The position numbers and the translations under genes are program-made. From the NCBI GenBank assembly GCA_009936675.1, contig JAACDY010000021.1, positions 1-8,734 on the forward strand: a stretch of 8,734 nt of DNA. The letters run 5' to 3'. This DNA is from Bacteroidota bacterium (GTDB lineage Bacteria; Bacteroidota; Bacteroidia; Flavobacteriales; Flavobacteriaceae). The notes beneath the pieces are model-generated. The model had not been told where the DNA came from, made no database searches, and saw nothing but the letters and a program-made list of their open reading frames with translations. Positions 1-8,300 of the stretch are shown here, piece by piece; position 1 is the first letter of the stretch, and every line of letters begins with the position of its first letter.

Positions 1-74
1 AGGGCGCTAAAAAATACGGTTGGAATATATGAGATACTGATAATCACGACATTTAAAAGTATTCGTATTTTCGG

Positions 75-81
75 TTTTTTG
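75..81 (+). other. Frameshift site 1 in the toxin gene: T6 run forming a T TTT TTG heptamer
   Basis: In the incoming frame the codons are 76-78 TTT and 79-81 TTG, preceded by T75. That is the X XXY YYZ form of a -1 slippery heptamer. A -1 shift here (or one extra T) moves reading into the frame that encodes DDGNLVILV, the next conserved block of the toxin. I see no obvious stimulatory hairpin just downstream, so programmed frameshifting is only a possibility. A one-base deletion is simpler. Confidence 0.5.
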
Positions 82-129
82 ATGACGGGAATTTGGTTAT
101 ACTCGTAGAGACTTTGGTAAAGAAAACCC

Positions 130-136
130 AAAAAAA
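130..136 (+). other. Frameshift site 2 in the toxin gene: A7 run
   Basis: The run of seven A bases between C129 and C137 marks the point where the reading frame must move by +1 (or -2) to recover the conserved C-terminal block VIKIAQQLKKEY. Six A bases would keep the frame and give KKTQKTAKK, close to the family's usual KKTQKTPKK. It cancels the shift at 75-81. The run is a plausible site for replication or transcriptional slippage, or for a homopolymer sequencing error. Confidence 0.5.
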
Positions 137-203
137 CAGCGAAAAAAGTCATCAAAATTGCCCAACAATTAAAAAAAGAATATTTAAAAAAAATGGGTAA
201 TAT

Positions 204-207
204 GGAG
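204..207 (+). promoter_or_regulatory. Probable Shine-Dalgarno site (GGAG) of the antitoxin gene
   Basis: GGAG lies six bases before the TTG at 214, inside the last codons of the toxin frame. It supports TTG 214 as the start. The two upstream ATG codons in the same frame (193 and 202) run into TAA at 211-213, so they cannot start the antitoxin. Confidence 0.45.
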
Positions 208-213
208 ATATAA

Positions 214-492
214 TTGATTTTGAGGACATACTCATCCGAAAATACGAGAAAAAAAGGGACTGAAAAGCTTGACCAGTATGATGCGAACTCTCTAGCTTTC
301 CGATTGGGTGTAATGCTCAAAGAAGCTAGAAAAGAAGCCAATTTGACACAGAAGGAACTCGCAGAACGATCCGGAACGAAAAAAAGCTACATTTCACGAA
401 TAGAACGTGGGCTGAGCGATATTCAAGTTTCTACCTATCACAAGCATATTGAACTTGGACTTGAAAAGAATCTTAATATATCAATTGGATGA
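214..492 (+). CDS. higA: HigA-type antitoxin, Xre-family helix-turn-helix protein
   Basis: This is a 92-residue DNA-binding protein. HigA antitoxins neutralise the HigB RNase by direct binding and repress their own operon. The helix-turn-helix spans about residues 44-66: LTQKELAERSG, then the recognition helix TKKSYISRIERG. The following SDIQVST and the C-terminal LGLEKNLNISIG are typical of the Bacteroidota HigA branch, as is the N-terminal KKGTEKLDQY segment, so the protein looks full length. The start is TTG, because an in-frame TAA immediately precedes it and a GGAG sits six bases upstream; a second TTG at 220 is possible. The gene abuts the stop of the broken toxin reading, in the usual toxin-first order of higBA. 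No frame disruption is visible, so it may be expressed as an orphan antitoxin. Its own promoter is not evident. Confidence 0.8.
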   Translation: MILRTYSSENTRKKGTEKLDQYDANSLAFRLGVMLKEARKEANLTQKELAERSGTKKSYISRIERGLSDIQVSTYHKHIELGLEKNLNISIG

Positions 493-701
493 AAAAGCAA
501 TTTAGCTAACACCAGCTATAATTCAATAATCTCAATGGTGTTGACCTCAAAACTCAGTATATCTAAGTGGGCCGATAACGGTCAAAAATTCTAACAAATT
601 TTCATCCCAACGAAATCATAGTCCATCCGTTATGCAAGATTCATTCCTTGTGCAACCAAACTGAGGTGGAAGCGATTAAATGGTATGGTCTAATTAAAAA
701 A
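493..701. other. Non-coding gap between convergent units, with weak inverted repeats
   Basis: I find no convincing gene here. Open stretches are short, lack credible starts and resemble nothing I know. Three small inverted repeats overlap or follow one another: TAGCT 503-507 with AGCTA 514-518, AACACCA 508-514 with TGGTGTT 536-542, and TTGACC 541-546 with GGTCAA 580-585. The first two share base 514 and so compete. None is followed by a T-run on the plus strand, so no clear terminator for the antitoxin transcript is seen. Confidence 0.5.
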
Positions 702-729
702 ATAACCCCCAACTTTCGTTGAGGGTTAT
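695..729 (-). terminator. Intrinsic terminator of the rpoBC-DUF3467 operon
   Basis: Bases 702-729 form a hairpin. Read on the minus strand it is a 12-pair stem, AUAACCCUCAAC with GUUGGGGGUUAU, including one U-G wobble and a GAAA (GNRA) loop, followed by a run of U from the A-tract at 696-702. On the plus strand the wobble becomes a C-A mismatch, the loop is not GNRA and the downstream T-run is only four bases. The minus strand is therefore the intended direction. The stem begins three bases after the DUF3467 stop. Weak function for the convergent antitoxin transcript remains possible. Confidence 0.9.
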
Positions 730-732
730 ATT

Positions 733-1047
733 TTAAGCTTCTCCCGCAGGCCCAAAGTTTAATGGAATGGGCGGTTGATCTTTGGAATCGATCTCTCCGT
801 GACTTTCTTCATAGCGACGGATGTTATCGGCCAATGCACTCTGAAACCTTTTGGCGTGTTCCGGGGTCAAAATGATCCTAGACTTCACTTTTGCCTTGGG
901 TGTACCGGGCATAATGGCTACAAAGTCCACCACAAACTCCGAAGGAGAGTGATTGATAATGGCCAAATTGGAATAGATCCCCTGTGAGGTTGATTCGTCC
1001 AATTCAATATTAATCTGCTGTTCTTTATGCTCTTTGGGATCGCTCAT
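733..1047 (-). CDS. DUF3467 family protein encoded directly downstream of rpoC
   Basis: This is a 104-residue soluble protein with no signal peptide or membrane segment. The block INIELDE..SQGIYSNLAIINHS at residues 12-34, the central FVVDFVAIMPGTPKAKVKSRIILTPEHAKR (about 38-67, described by its key residues F38, D41, P47 and the K/R-rich 51-57) and the tail PPIPLNFGP (92-100) match DUF3467 (PF11950) as I recall it. Function is unknown. The gene is commonly found after rpoC in Bacteroidota, and here it is the last gene of the operon. It starts three bases after the rpoC stop, in the same frame, which suggests translation by coupling or re-initiation. I see no Shine-Dalgarno sequence of its own. 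A role near RNA polymerase is inferred from position only. Its length is normal and its stop is TAA, just ahead of the terminator. Confidence 0.88.
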   Translation of the reverse strand: MSDPKEHKEQQINIELDESTSQGIYSNLAIINHSPSEFVVDFVAIMPGTPKAKVKSRIILTPEHAKRFQSALADNIRRYEESHGEIDSKDQPPIPLNFGPAGEA

Positions 1048-1050
1048 GAA

Positions 1051-4000
1051 CTATAAATTAACTTTTTGTTCTTCTTCTTCTTCCTTGTCTATCAACAAAC
1101 TGGTATACTCATCTTTAGAACCTACGATGATGTTGTCGTAAGATCTCAAACCGGTACCGGCAGGGATTTTATGTCCGACAATAACATTTTCTTTCAGTCC
1201 TTCGAGAGAGTCTATTTTTCCATTAACTGCCGCTTCATTCAATACTTTGGTGGTCTCTTGGAAAGAGGCCGCAGAGATAAATGATTTGGTCTGTAAAGAA
1301 GCACGGGTGATTCCCTGAAGTTCGGGTGTAGCAGTAGCAGAAGCAGCATCACGTGCCACTACAGGTGCTTTATCCTCACGGATCAACAGTGAATTTTCAT
1401 CACGCAATTGACGGGCGGTAATCATCTGTCCTGCTTTTAAGTTTTCGGAGGCTCCAACTTCCTCAACGATTTTCTTTCCGAATAAACCGTCGTTCTCAAT
1501 GATGAAATCAGTCTTGTAAACCAATTGCCCCTCTAGGAAGATCGAATCTCCGGGGTCTTGGATTTTTACCTTTCGCATCATCTGACGAACAACCACTTCA
1601 AAGTGTTTATCGTTAATCTTCACCCCTTGCAATCGGTAAACCTCTTGCACTTCATTCACCAGATATTGTTGTACTGCTGATGGGCCTTTGATTTTAAGGA
1701 TATCGGTGGGTGTAATGGAACCATCAGAAAGTGGCATTCCTGCTTTGACAAAGTCATTTTCCTGAACCAAAATCTGATTGGATAGTTTAACCAAATATTT
1801 CTTGATGTCGCCAAATTTGGACTCCACAATGATTTCGCGGTTTCCTCTTTTGATTTTACCAAAAGAAACCACACCGTCAACCTCCGATACCACAGCTGGG
1901 TTGGAAGGATTACGGGCTTCGAACAATTCTGTTACTCTTGGCAAACCTCCAGTAATATCACCTGACTTGGCAGATTTTCTTGGGATTTTAACCAAGATTT
2001 TACCTTCTTTGATTTTTTCTCCATCATTGACAATCAAATGCGCACCTACGGGCAAGTTGTATGAACGCAGGGTATTGCCTTTGGTATCTTTGATGTGTAG
2101 TGTAGGAATTAATTTCTTATTTCGAGATTCAGAAATCACCTTCTCTTGGAATCCGGTTTGCTCATCAATTTCAACTTGATAAGTAATCCCTTGCTCAATA
2201 TTCTCAAAACTGATTTTTCCTGAGAATTCCGAAACAATCACACCATTAAAGGGATCCCACTGACATAGGACATCTCCTTTTTTGATTTTGGATCCTTTTT
2301 TCATAAAGATGGACGATCCATAAGGGATGTTGTGGGTATTAAGTACGTTTTTGGTTTTGGCGTCAACCAACTTCAACTCCGTGGTTCTGGAGATGACAAT
2401 ATTGGCTTCATTGCCTTCAGCATCTTCACCTTTGACCGTTTTGAGATCTTCAATTTCGGCGATTCCATCAAACTTGGCCACCAATCTGTTCTCCTCAGAA
2501 ATGTTACCAGCTACCCCTCCTACGTGGAAGGTTCTAAGGGTCAACTGCGTACCAGGCTCCCCAATGGATTGGGCAGCGACTACACCTACAGCTTCTCCTT
2601 TTTGAACCATTTTACCTGTAGAAAGATTTCGTCCATAACACTTGGCACAAATACCTTTAAGTGCCTCACAAGTTAATGGAGAGCGAACTTCAACACTACT
2701 AATAGGCGCATTCTCGATGCGCTTGACAATGGCTTCCGTAATTTGTTCTCCAGCTTCTATCAACACCTCATCTGTTCGTGGATCGACAACGGTCTGAAGA
2801 GAAACACGTCCTAAGATACGCTCACCCAAAGACTCAACGATTTCTTCGTTTTTCTTTAAAGGTTCAACGTTTATACCTCTGAGGGTTCCACAATCTTCTA
2901 GATTGACGATTACATCCTGTGAAACATCTACCAATCTTCGGGTCAAATAACCGGCATCGGCAGTTTTCAAGGCCGTATCAGCCAATCCTTTTCGAGCTCC
3001 GTGAGTAGAGATAAAGTATTCCAAGATGGACAAGCCTTCTTTAAAGTTAGAAAGAATGGGGTTTTCGATAATCTCTCCACCTCCAACATTCGACTTTTTG
3101 GGTTTTGCCATCAATCCTCGCATTCCTGTCAACTGACGGATTTGCTCTTTAGATCCCCTTGCTCCTGAATCCAACATCATAAATACAGAGTTGCATCCTT
3201 GTTGATCTTCGCTAATGCGTTTCATGGCCAACTCAGTCAACTTGGCATTGGTTGATGTCCAAACATCGATCACCTGATTGTAGCGTTCGTTGTTGGTAAT
3301 CAATCCCATATTATAATTGCCCGAAATACCATCGACTTGAGTATTGGCATCTTCGATCATATCGATTTTTTCCTTGGGAATAATAATATCTCCCAAACTG
3401 AAGGACAGTCCTCCTTTGAAAGCGAATCCATAACCCATGCTCTTGATTTTATCCAAGAAATCAGCGGTTTCAGGGACACTGGTCACTTTAAGAATCTTAC
3501 CAATAATTTCTCTAAGGTTCTTTTTGGTCAATACTTCGTTGAAGTACCCTGCATTTTCAGGAACTACCTCATTAAACAATATACGACCTACAGTAGATTC
3601 AATGATTTGATAAACCAACTCGCCTTCTTCGTTAAAGTCTTTGGCTCTGATTTTGACCATTGCATTGAGATCCACTCGCTTTTCATTGTATGCGATATGA
3701 ACTTCCTCAACAGAATAGAAAGTCAAACCTTCTCCCTTAACGGGAATATCTTTAGTGGATTTCCTGGCTTTGGTCATGTAGTAAAGTCCCAATACCATAT
3801 CCTGAGAAGGAACGGTAATAGGAAAACCGTTGGCGGGGTTGAGAATGTTATGAGAAGCCAACATCAAAAGTTGCGCTTCCAAAATGGCTTCTGGCCCTAG
3901 GGGCAAGTGAACAGCCATTTGATCCCCGTCAAAGTCGGCATTAAAGGCAGTACATACGAGTGGGTGTAATTGAATGGCTTTACCTTCTATCAATTTGGGT

Positions 4001-5364
4001 TGGAAAGCTTGAATCCCTAATCGGTGTAAGGTGGGAGCCCTGTTCAAAAGCACGGGATGCCCCTTCAATACATTTTCCAAAATATCCCAAACCACAGGTT
4101 CTTTACGGTCGATGATCTTTTTAGCAGATTTTACCGTCTTTACAATTCCTCTTTCAATCAATTTTCTGATGATGAAAGGCTTGTAAAGTTCAGCGGCCAT
4201 GCCTTTGGGCAGTCCACATTCAAAAAGTTTTAATTCGGGTCCTACAACGATTACAGATCGTGCAGAATAATCTACCCTTTTTCCCAAAAGGTTTTGACGA
4301 AAACGCCCTTGCTTTCCTTTGAGCGAATCTGAAAGGGATTTTAGGGGACGGTTAGAATCTGTTTTTACAGCCGATGATTTACGCGTATTGTCAAGCAAAG
4401 AATCAACCGATTCCTGAAGCATTCGCTTTTCGTTTCTCAAAATCACCTGAGGAGCTTTGATCTCTACCAATCGCTTCAAACGATTGTTTCTGATGATGAC
4501 CCGTCGATACAAATCATTCAAATCTGAAGTGGCAAAACGTCCACCATCCAATGGCACCAAAGGTCTTAATTCTGGTGGGATCACAGGAACGACCTTCATA
4601 ATCATCCATTCGGGTAAATTTTCCCTGTTTTCGTTGGCATCTTTAAAAGCCTCCACAACTTGGAGTCTTTTAAGGGCTTCGGTTTTTCTTTGCTTAGAAG
4701 TTTCGTTATTGGCTTTGTGACGCAATTCATAGGAAAGGGCCTCAAGATCTATTCTTGACAATAATTCAATTAAACACTCTGCACCCATTTTAGCGATGAA
4801 CTTTTCAGGATCGCTGTCTTCAAGGAATTGGTTCTCAGGGGGCAATTGCTCCATAATATTGAGGTATTCCTCTTCGGTGAGGAAATCCATCTTTTGTACA
4901 GGCTCTCCCTCTTCATTTTTGGTATTACCAGGTTGAATCACCACATAACGTTCGTAGTAGATGATCATATCCAATTTCTTGGAGGGCAATCCTAAAAGAT
5001 ATCCAATTTTGTTGGGCAATGATCTGAAATACCAGATGTGGGCTACAGGAACTACCAAATTGATGTGTCCAACACGGTCACGTCTTACTTTTTTCTCAGT
5101 GACCTCTACACCACAGCGGTCACAAACAATCCCTTTGTATCGGATACGCTTGTATTTACCACAGGCACATTCAAAGTCTTTGACCGGACCGAAGATACGT
5201 TCACAAAACAAACCATCACGTTCGGGTTTATGGGTTCGGTAATTGATCGTTTCGGGCTTGAGAACCTCACCTCTAGAATTGCCCAAGATCACCTCCGGAG
5301 AGGACAAACCTATGGATATTTTATTAAACTTCTTTTGGGTAATGATTTCGTTATTTCTTTGCAT
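1051..5364 (-). CDS. rpoC: DNA-directed RNA polymerase subunit beta-prime
   Basis: This is the 1437-residue largest catalytic subunit of RNA polymerase, of the length usual in Flavobacteriia. The N-terminal zinc site is C66, C68, C81 and C84. The active-site NADFDGDQM at 475-483 supplies the Mg-binding aspartates D477, D479 and D481. The bridge-helix region GLADTALKTADAGYLTRRL starts near 793. The second zinc site is C825, C899, C906 and C909. The trigger loop (EPGTQLTLRTFHVGG, 936-950) carries the catalytic-region H947, with Leu at 943 where E. coli has Met932. A long insertion (about 955-1135) separates it from the closing trigger helix PRVTELFEARNP. The C-terminal block GITRASLQTKSFISAASFQ is intact and is followed by an acidic tail of five Glu. 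The ATG is fixed by an in-frame TGA six bases upstream. The gene lies 21 bases after rpoB, in one transcript with it, and ends in TAG. Nothing appears broken. Confidence 0.99.
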   Translation of the reverse strand: MQRNNEIITQKKFNKISIGLSSPEVILGNSRGEVLKPETINYRTHKPERDGLFCERIFGPVKDFECACGKYKRIRYKGIVCDRCGVEVTEKKVRRDRVGHINLVVPVAHIWYFRSLPNKIGYLLGLPSKKLDMIIYYERYVVIQPGNTKNEEGEPVQKMDFLTEEEYLNIMEQLPPENQFLEDSDPEKFIAKMGAECLIELLSRIDLEALSYELRHKANNETSKQRKTEALKRLQVVEAFKDANENRENLPEWMIMKVVPVIPPELRPLVPLDGGRFATSDLNDLYRRVIIRNNRLKRLVEIKAPQVILRNEKRMLQESVDSLLDNTRKSSAVKTDSNRPLKSLSDSLKGKQGRFRQNLLGKRVDYSARSVIVVGPELKLFECGLPKGMAAELYKPFIIRKLIERGIVKTVKSAKKIIDRKEPVVWDILENVLKGHPVLLNRAPTLHRLGIQAFQPKLIEGKAIQLHPLVCTAFNADFDGDQMAVHLPLGPEAILEAQLLMLASHNILNPANGFPITVPSQDMVLGLYYMTKARKSTKDIPVKGEGLTFYSVEEVHIAYNEKRVDLNAMVKIRAKDFNEEGELVYQIIESTVGRILFNEVVPENAGYFNEVLTKKNLREIIGKILKVTSVPETADFLDKIKSMGYGFAFKGGLSFSLGDIIIPKEKIDMIEDANTQVDGISGNYNMGLITNNERYNQVIDVWTSTNAKLTELAMKRISEDQQGCNSVFMMLDSGARGSKEQIRQLTGMRGLMAKPKKSNVGGGEIIENPILSNFKEGLSILEYFISTHGARKGLADTALKTADAGYLTRRLVDVSQDVIVNLEDCGTLRGINVEPLKKNEEIVESLGERILGRVSLQTVVDPRTDEVLIEAGEQITEAIVKRIENAPISSVEVRSPLTCEALKGICAKCYGRNLSTGKMVQKGEAVGVVAAQSIGEPGTQLTLRTFHVGGVAGNISEENRLVAKFDGIAEIEDLKTVKGEDAEGNEANIVISRTTELKLVDAKTKNVLNTHNIPYGSSIFMKKGSKIKKGDVLCQWDPFNGVIVSEFSGKISFENIEQGITYQVEIDEQTGFQEKVISESRNKKLIPTLHIKDTKGNTLRSYNLPVGAHLIVNDGEKIKEGKILVKIPRKSAKSGDITGGLPRVTELFEARNPSNPAVVSEVDGVVSFGKIKRGNREIIVESKFGDIKKYLVKLSNQILVQENDFVKAGMPLSDGSITPTDILKIKGPSAVQQYLVNEVQEVYRLQGVKINDKHFEVVVRQMMRKVKIQDPGDSIFLEGQLVYKTDFIIENDGLFGKKIVEEVGASENLKAGQMITARQLRDENSLLIREDKAPVVARDAASATATPELQGITRASLQTKSFISAASFQETTKVLNEAAVNGKIDSLEGLKENVIVGHKIPAGTGLRSYDNIIVGSKDEYTSLLIDKEEEEEQKVNL
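1069..1083 (-). repeat. (GAA)5 trinucleotide tract encoding five Glu near the RpoC C-terminus
   Basis: Five identical GAA codons in a row encode the acidic part of the RpoC tail (DKEEEEEQKVNL), nine to thirteen codons before... the stop region; precisely, five further codons (Q, K, V, N, L) separate the tract from TAG. A pure triplet run can change length by slippage without breaking the frame, so the tail may differ between strains. Confidence 0.7.
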
Positions 5365-5385
5365 AACTCAGTAGCACTGTTTTAA

Positions 5386-8300
5386 TTATTCTTCTAATCT
5401 GATGTCTAATCCTAATCCTTTCAGCTCGTGCATCAACACGTTGAAAGATTCTGGTAATCCGGGTTCAGGAAGGGTTTCCCCTTTCACGATGGATTCATAG
5501 GTTTTGGCACGACCAATGACATCGTCTGACTTGACGGTTAATATTTCTTGCAAGGTGCTGGAGGCTCCATAAGCTTCCAGTGCCCAAACTTCCATTTCCC
5601 CAAATCGCTGACCTCCAAATTGGGCTTTACCACCCAAAGGTTGCTGCGTAATCAAGGAATAAGGTCCAATCGATCTGGAGTGCATTTTATCGTCAACCAT
5701 ATGTCCTAGTTTTAACATATAAATTACCCCTACGGTAGCAGGTTGATCAAAACGCTCTCCTGTACCTCCGTCGTAGAGGTAAGTATGACCATAACGAGGA
5801 ATACCAGCACTGTCGGTCAACTCATTGATTTGGTCAATGGTAGCTCCGTCAAAAATTGGTGTGGCATATTTTTCACCCAAATCCAATCCGGCCCATCCGA
5901 GCACGGTTTCGTATATCTGACCGATGTTCATACGCGAAGGTACCCCCAATGGGTTCAACACGATATCTACTGGAGTACCGTCTTCCAAGAAAGGCATTTC
6001 TTCCTCTCGGACGATTCGAGCTACAATTCCTTTGTTTCCATGACGTCCAGCCATTTTATCTCCTACCTTAAGCTTGCGCTTTTTGGCGATATAAACCTTG
6101 GCCAATTTCTTGACCCCAGCGGGCAATTCGTCTCCAACACTGATGGTGAATTTTTCCCTTCTCAACGAACCTTGAAGATCGTTTTCTTTGATCTTGTAAT
6201 TGTGAATCAAATCAGCAATCAATTTGTTGGTTGCATCAGTGGTAGTCCATGTTCCTTTGGTCAAGTGGGTATAATCTTCAACCGCAGTTAACATCTTAAG
6301 GGTGTACTTTTTCCCTTTGGGTAGAATTTCTTCCCCAAGGTCATTTTGAACCCCTTGACAAGTTTTACCATTGACAATATTAAAGAGTTTTTCAATCAAG
6401 ATACCCTTCAACTCTTCAAATTTGACTTCGAATTTCTCATCTAATATTTCGAGTTCTTGCTTGTCTTGATTTCTTTTTCTCTTGTCCTTAACCGAACGGG
6501 TAAACAATTTCTTATCGATGACAACCCCTCTTAGAGATGGTGGTGCTTTGAGTGAAGCATCTTTTACATCTCCAGCCTTGTCTCCAAAGATCGCACGTAA
6601 AAGTTTTTCTTCAGGAGAAGGATCGGATTCCCCTTTGGGGGTGATTTTTCCAATCAAAATATCTCCAGGATTCACCTCTGCACCGATACGGATCATTCCG
6701 TTTTCGTCCAGATCTTTGGTGGCTTCCTCGCTGATATTTGGAATATCATCGGTCAATTCTTCTGTTCCAAGTTTAGTGTCTCTTACATCGATAGAATATT
6801 CGTCTATATGAATGGAAGTAGAGATATCTTGTCGAACGACTCGCTCAGAAATCACGATGGCATCCTCAAAGTTGTATCCTTTCCATGGCATGAAGGCCAC
6901 TTTCATATTTCTTCCCAAGGCCAATTCTCCGTTCTGAGTGGCATAACCTTCAGACAGTACCTGACCTTTGGCAACACGATCGCCTTTTTTGACAATGGGT
7001 TTAAGGTTGATACATGTTCCTTGGTTGGTTTTTCTGAATTTGATCAAATTATAAGTCTTGGTGTCACCATCAAAGGTTACCAATTTCTGATCCTCTGTCA
7101 TATCGTATTTGATGGTTACCTTATTGGCATCAACATACTCTACCACTCCGTCTCCTTCTGCGTTGATCAATACCCTAGAATCAGAAGCAACTTGTCTTTC
7201 TAATCCGGTTCCAACAATGGGAGATTCTGGACGTAAAAGGGGAACTGCCTGACGCATCATATTGGATCCCATCAAAGCCCTGTTGGCATCATCGTGTTCC
7301 AAGAAAGGAATCAAAGAAGCCGAAATAGAAGCTATTTGGTTGGGAGCTACATCCGTATAGTTGATTTCGTCGGGGGTAACCACTGGGAAATCCGCTTGAT
7401 CACGGGCAATTACTTTTTCAGAAGTGATTTTTCCACCCTTATCATAAGGGATGTTAGCTTGGGCAATCAATTGATTTTCTTCTTCCTCTGCACTGAGGTA
7501 GATGGTGTTCTCCAAATCGATCTTCCCATCATTTACTTTGCGATAAGGAGTTTCGATAAAACCTAAGTTATTTACTTTGGCATATACTCCTAGAGAAGAA
7601 ATCAATCCAATGTTAGGTCCCTCGGGAGTTTCAATGGGGCAAAGTCTGCCGTAGTGGGTATAGTGAACATCACGCACCTCAAATCCTGCGCGCTCTCTGG
7701 AGAGACCACCGGGACCCAGTGCTGATAATCTTCTTTTGTGAGTGATCTCAGCCAATGGATTGGTTTGATCCATAAACTGCGACAACTGGTTGGTTCCAAA
7801 AAAGGTGTTAATGACCGAGGAAAGTGTTTTGGCATTGATCAAATCAATGGGCGTAAATACCTCATTGTCTCTAACGTTCATTCGCTCACGAATGGTTCGA
7901 GCCATTCTGGCCAATCCAACACCAAACTGAGATGAAAGTTGTTCTCCTACCGTTCTTACCCTTCTGTTGGAAAGGTGATCGATATCGTCGATTTCTGCTT
8001 TGGAGTTGATCAATTCTATCAAATACTTGACAATAGTAATAATATCAACTTTGGTCAAAACCTGCTTGTCCATCTCAACTTCGAGGTTGAGTTTTTTGTT
8101 CATTCGGTAACGCCCTACTTCACCTAGATTGTAACGCTGATCCGAAAAGAAGAGTTTGTCAATGATACCACGAGCAGTATCCTCATCCGGTGGTTCAGCA
8201 TTCCTCAACTGACGATAGATGTGTTCTACCGCTTCTTTTTCAGAGTTGGTAGGATCTTTTTGAAGGGTATTGTGAATGATGGCGTAGTCTGCCATATGGG

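Larger units (their letters stand above)
1..213 (+). pseudogene. higB: HigB-like (RelE/ParE superfamily, Gp49-like) toxin, 3' part, with two compensating frameshifts
   Basis: Toxins of this family are small mRNA-cleaving RNases held in check by the HigA antitoxin. The 5' part lies before the window. Bases 1-80 read in the frame of position 1 and give GIYEI..ITTFKSIRIFGF. The frame of position 81 then gives FDDGNLVILV...VKKTQK, and from about 130 the first frame returns with KKVIKIAQQLKKEYLKK, ending at TAA 211-213. Joined together this matches the C-terminal half of the HigB family as I recall it (YEIRV, FFD.GNLV, KKTQKTPKK, LKKEY). Without the shifts, the first frame stops at TAG 106-108, and the middle frame is closed upstream by TGA 30-32. 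One T too few in 75-80 and one A too many in 130-136 explain both breaks. The arginine usual in YEIRV is read as Leu, which also suggests decay. Sequencing error in the homopolymers is the main alternative. Family assignment is fairly sure; loss of function is inferred. Confidence 0.72.

Noticed and set aside
508..542. Inverted repeat AACACCA/TGGTGTT as terminator of the higBA transcript
   Set aside because: The loop is 21 bases and no T-run follows on the plus strand.
493..594. Short open frame continuing after the HigA stop, with an ATG at 535
   Set aside because: Only 19 codons from the ATG, with no ribosome binding site and no recognisable similarity.
579..722. Open stretch of about 46 codons running into the terminator hairpin
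   Set aside because: It has no usable start codon, resembles nothing I know and runs through the terminator stem.
1778..2179. Open frame of 133 codons on the plus strand opposite rpoC
   Set aside because: Composition and position fit a reverse-strand shadow; no credible start region or domain.
3337..3900. Long open frame of 187 codons on the plus strand opposite rpoC
   Set aside because: It lies wholly within the highly conserved rpoC coding strand and resembles no known protein, so it is a shadow of rpoC codon use.
5743..6291. Open frame of 182 codons on the plus strand opposite rpoB
   Set aside because: It is antisense to conserved RpoB segments and has no family features; a shadow frame.
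7717..7791. Possible rifampicin-resistance changes in RpoB
   Set aside because: The key positions are all the sensitive type. The few differences from E. coli (such as Thr and Ala in DQTNPLAE) are, as I recall, normal for Bacteroidota.
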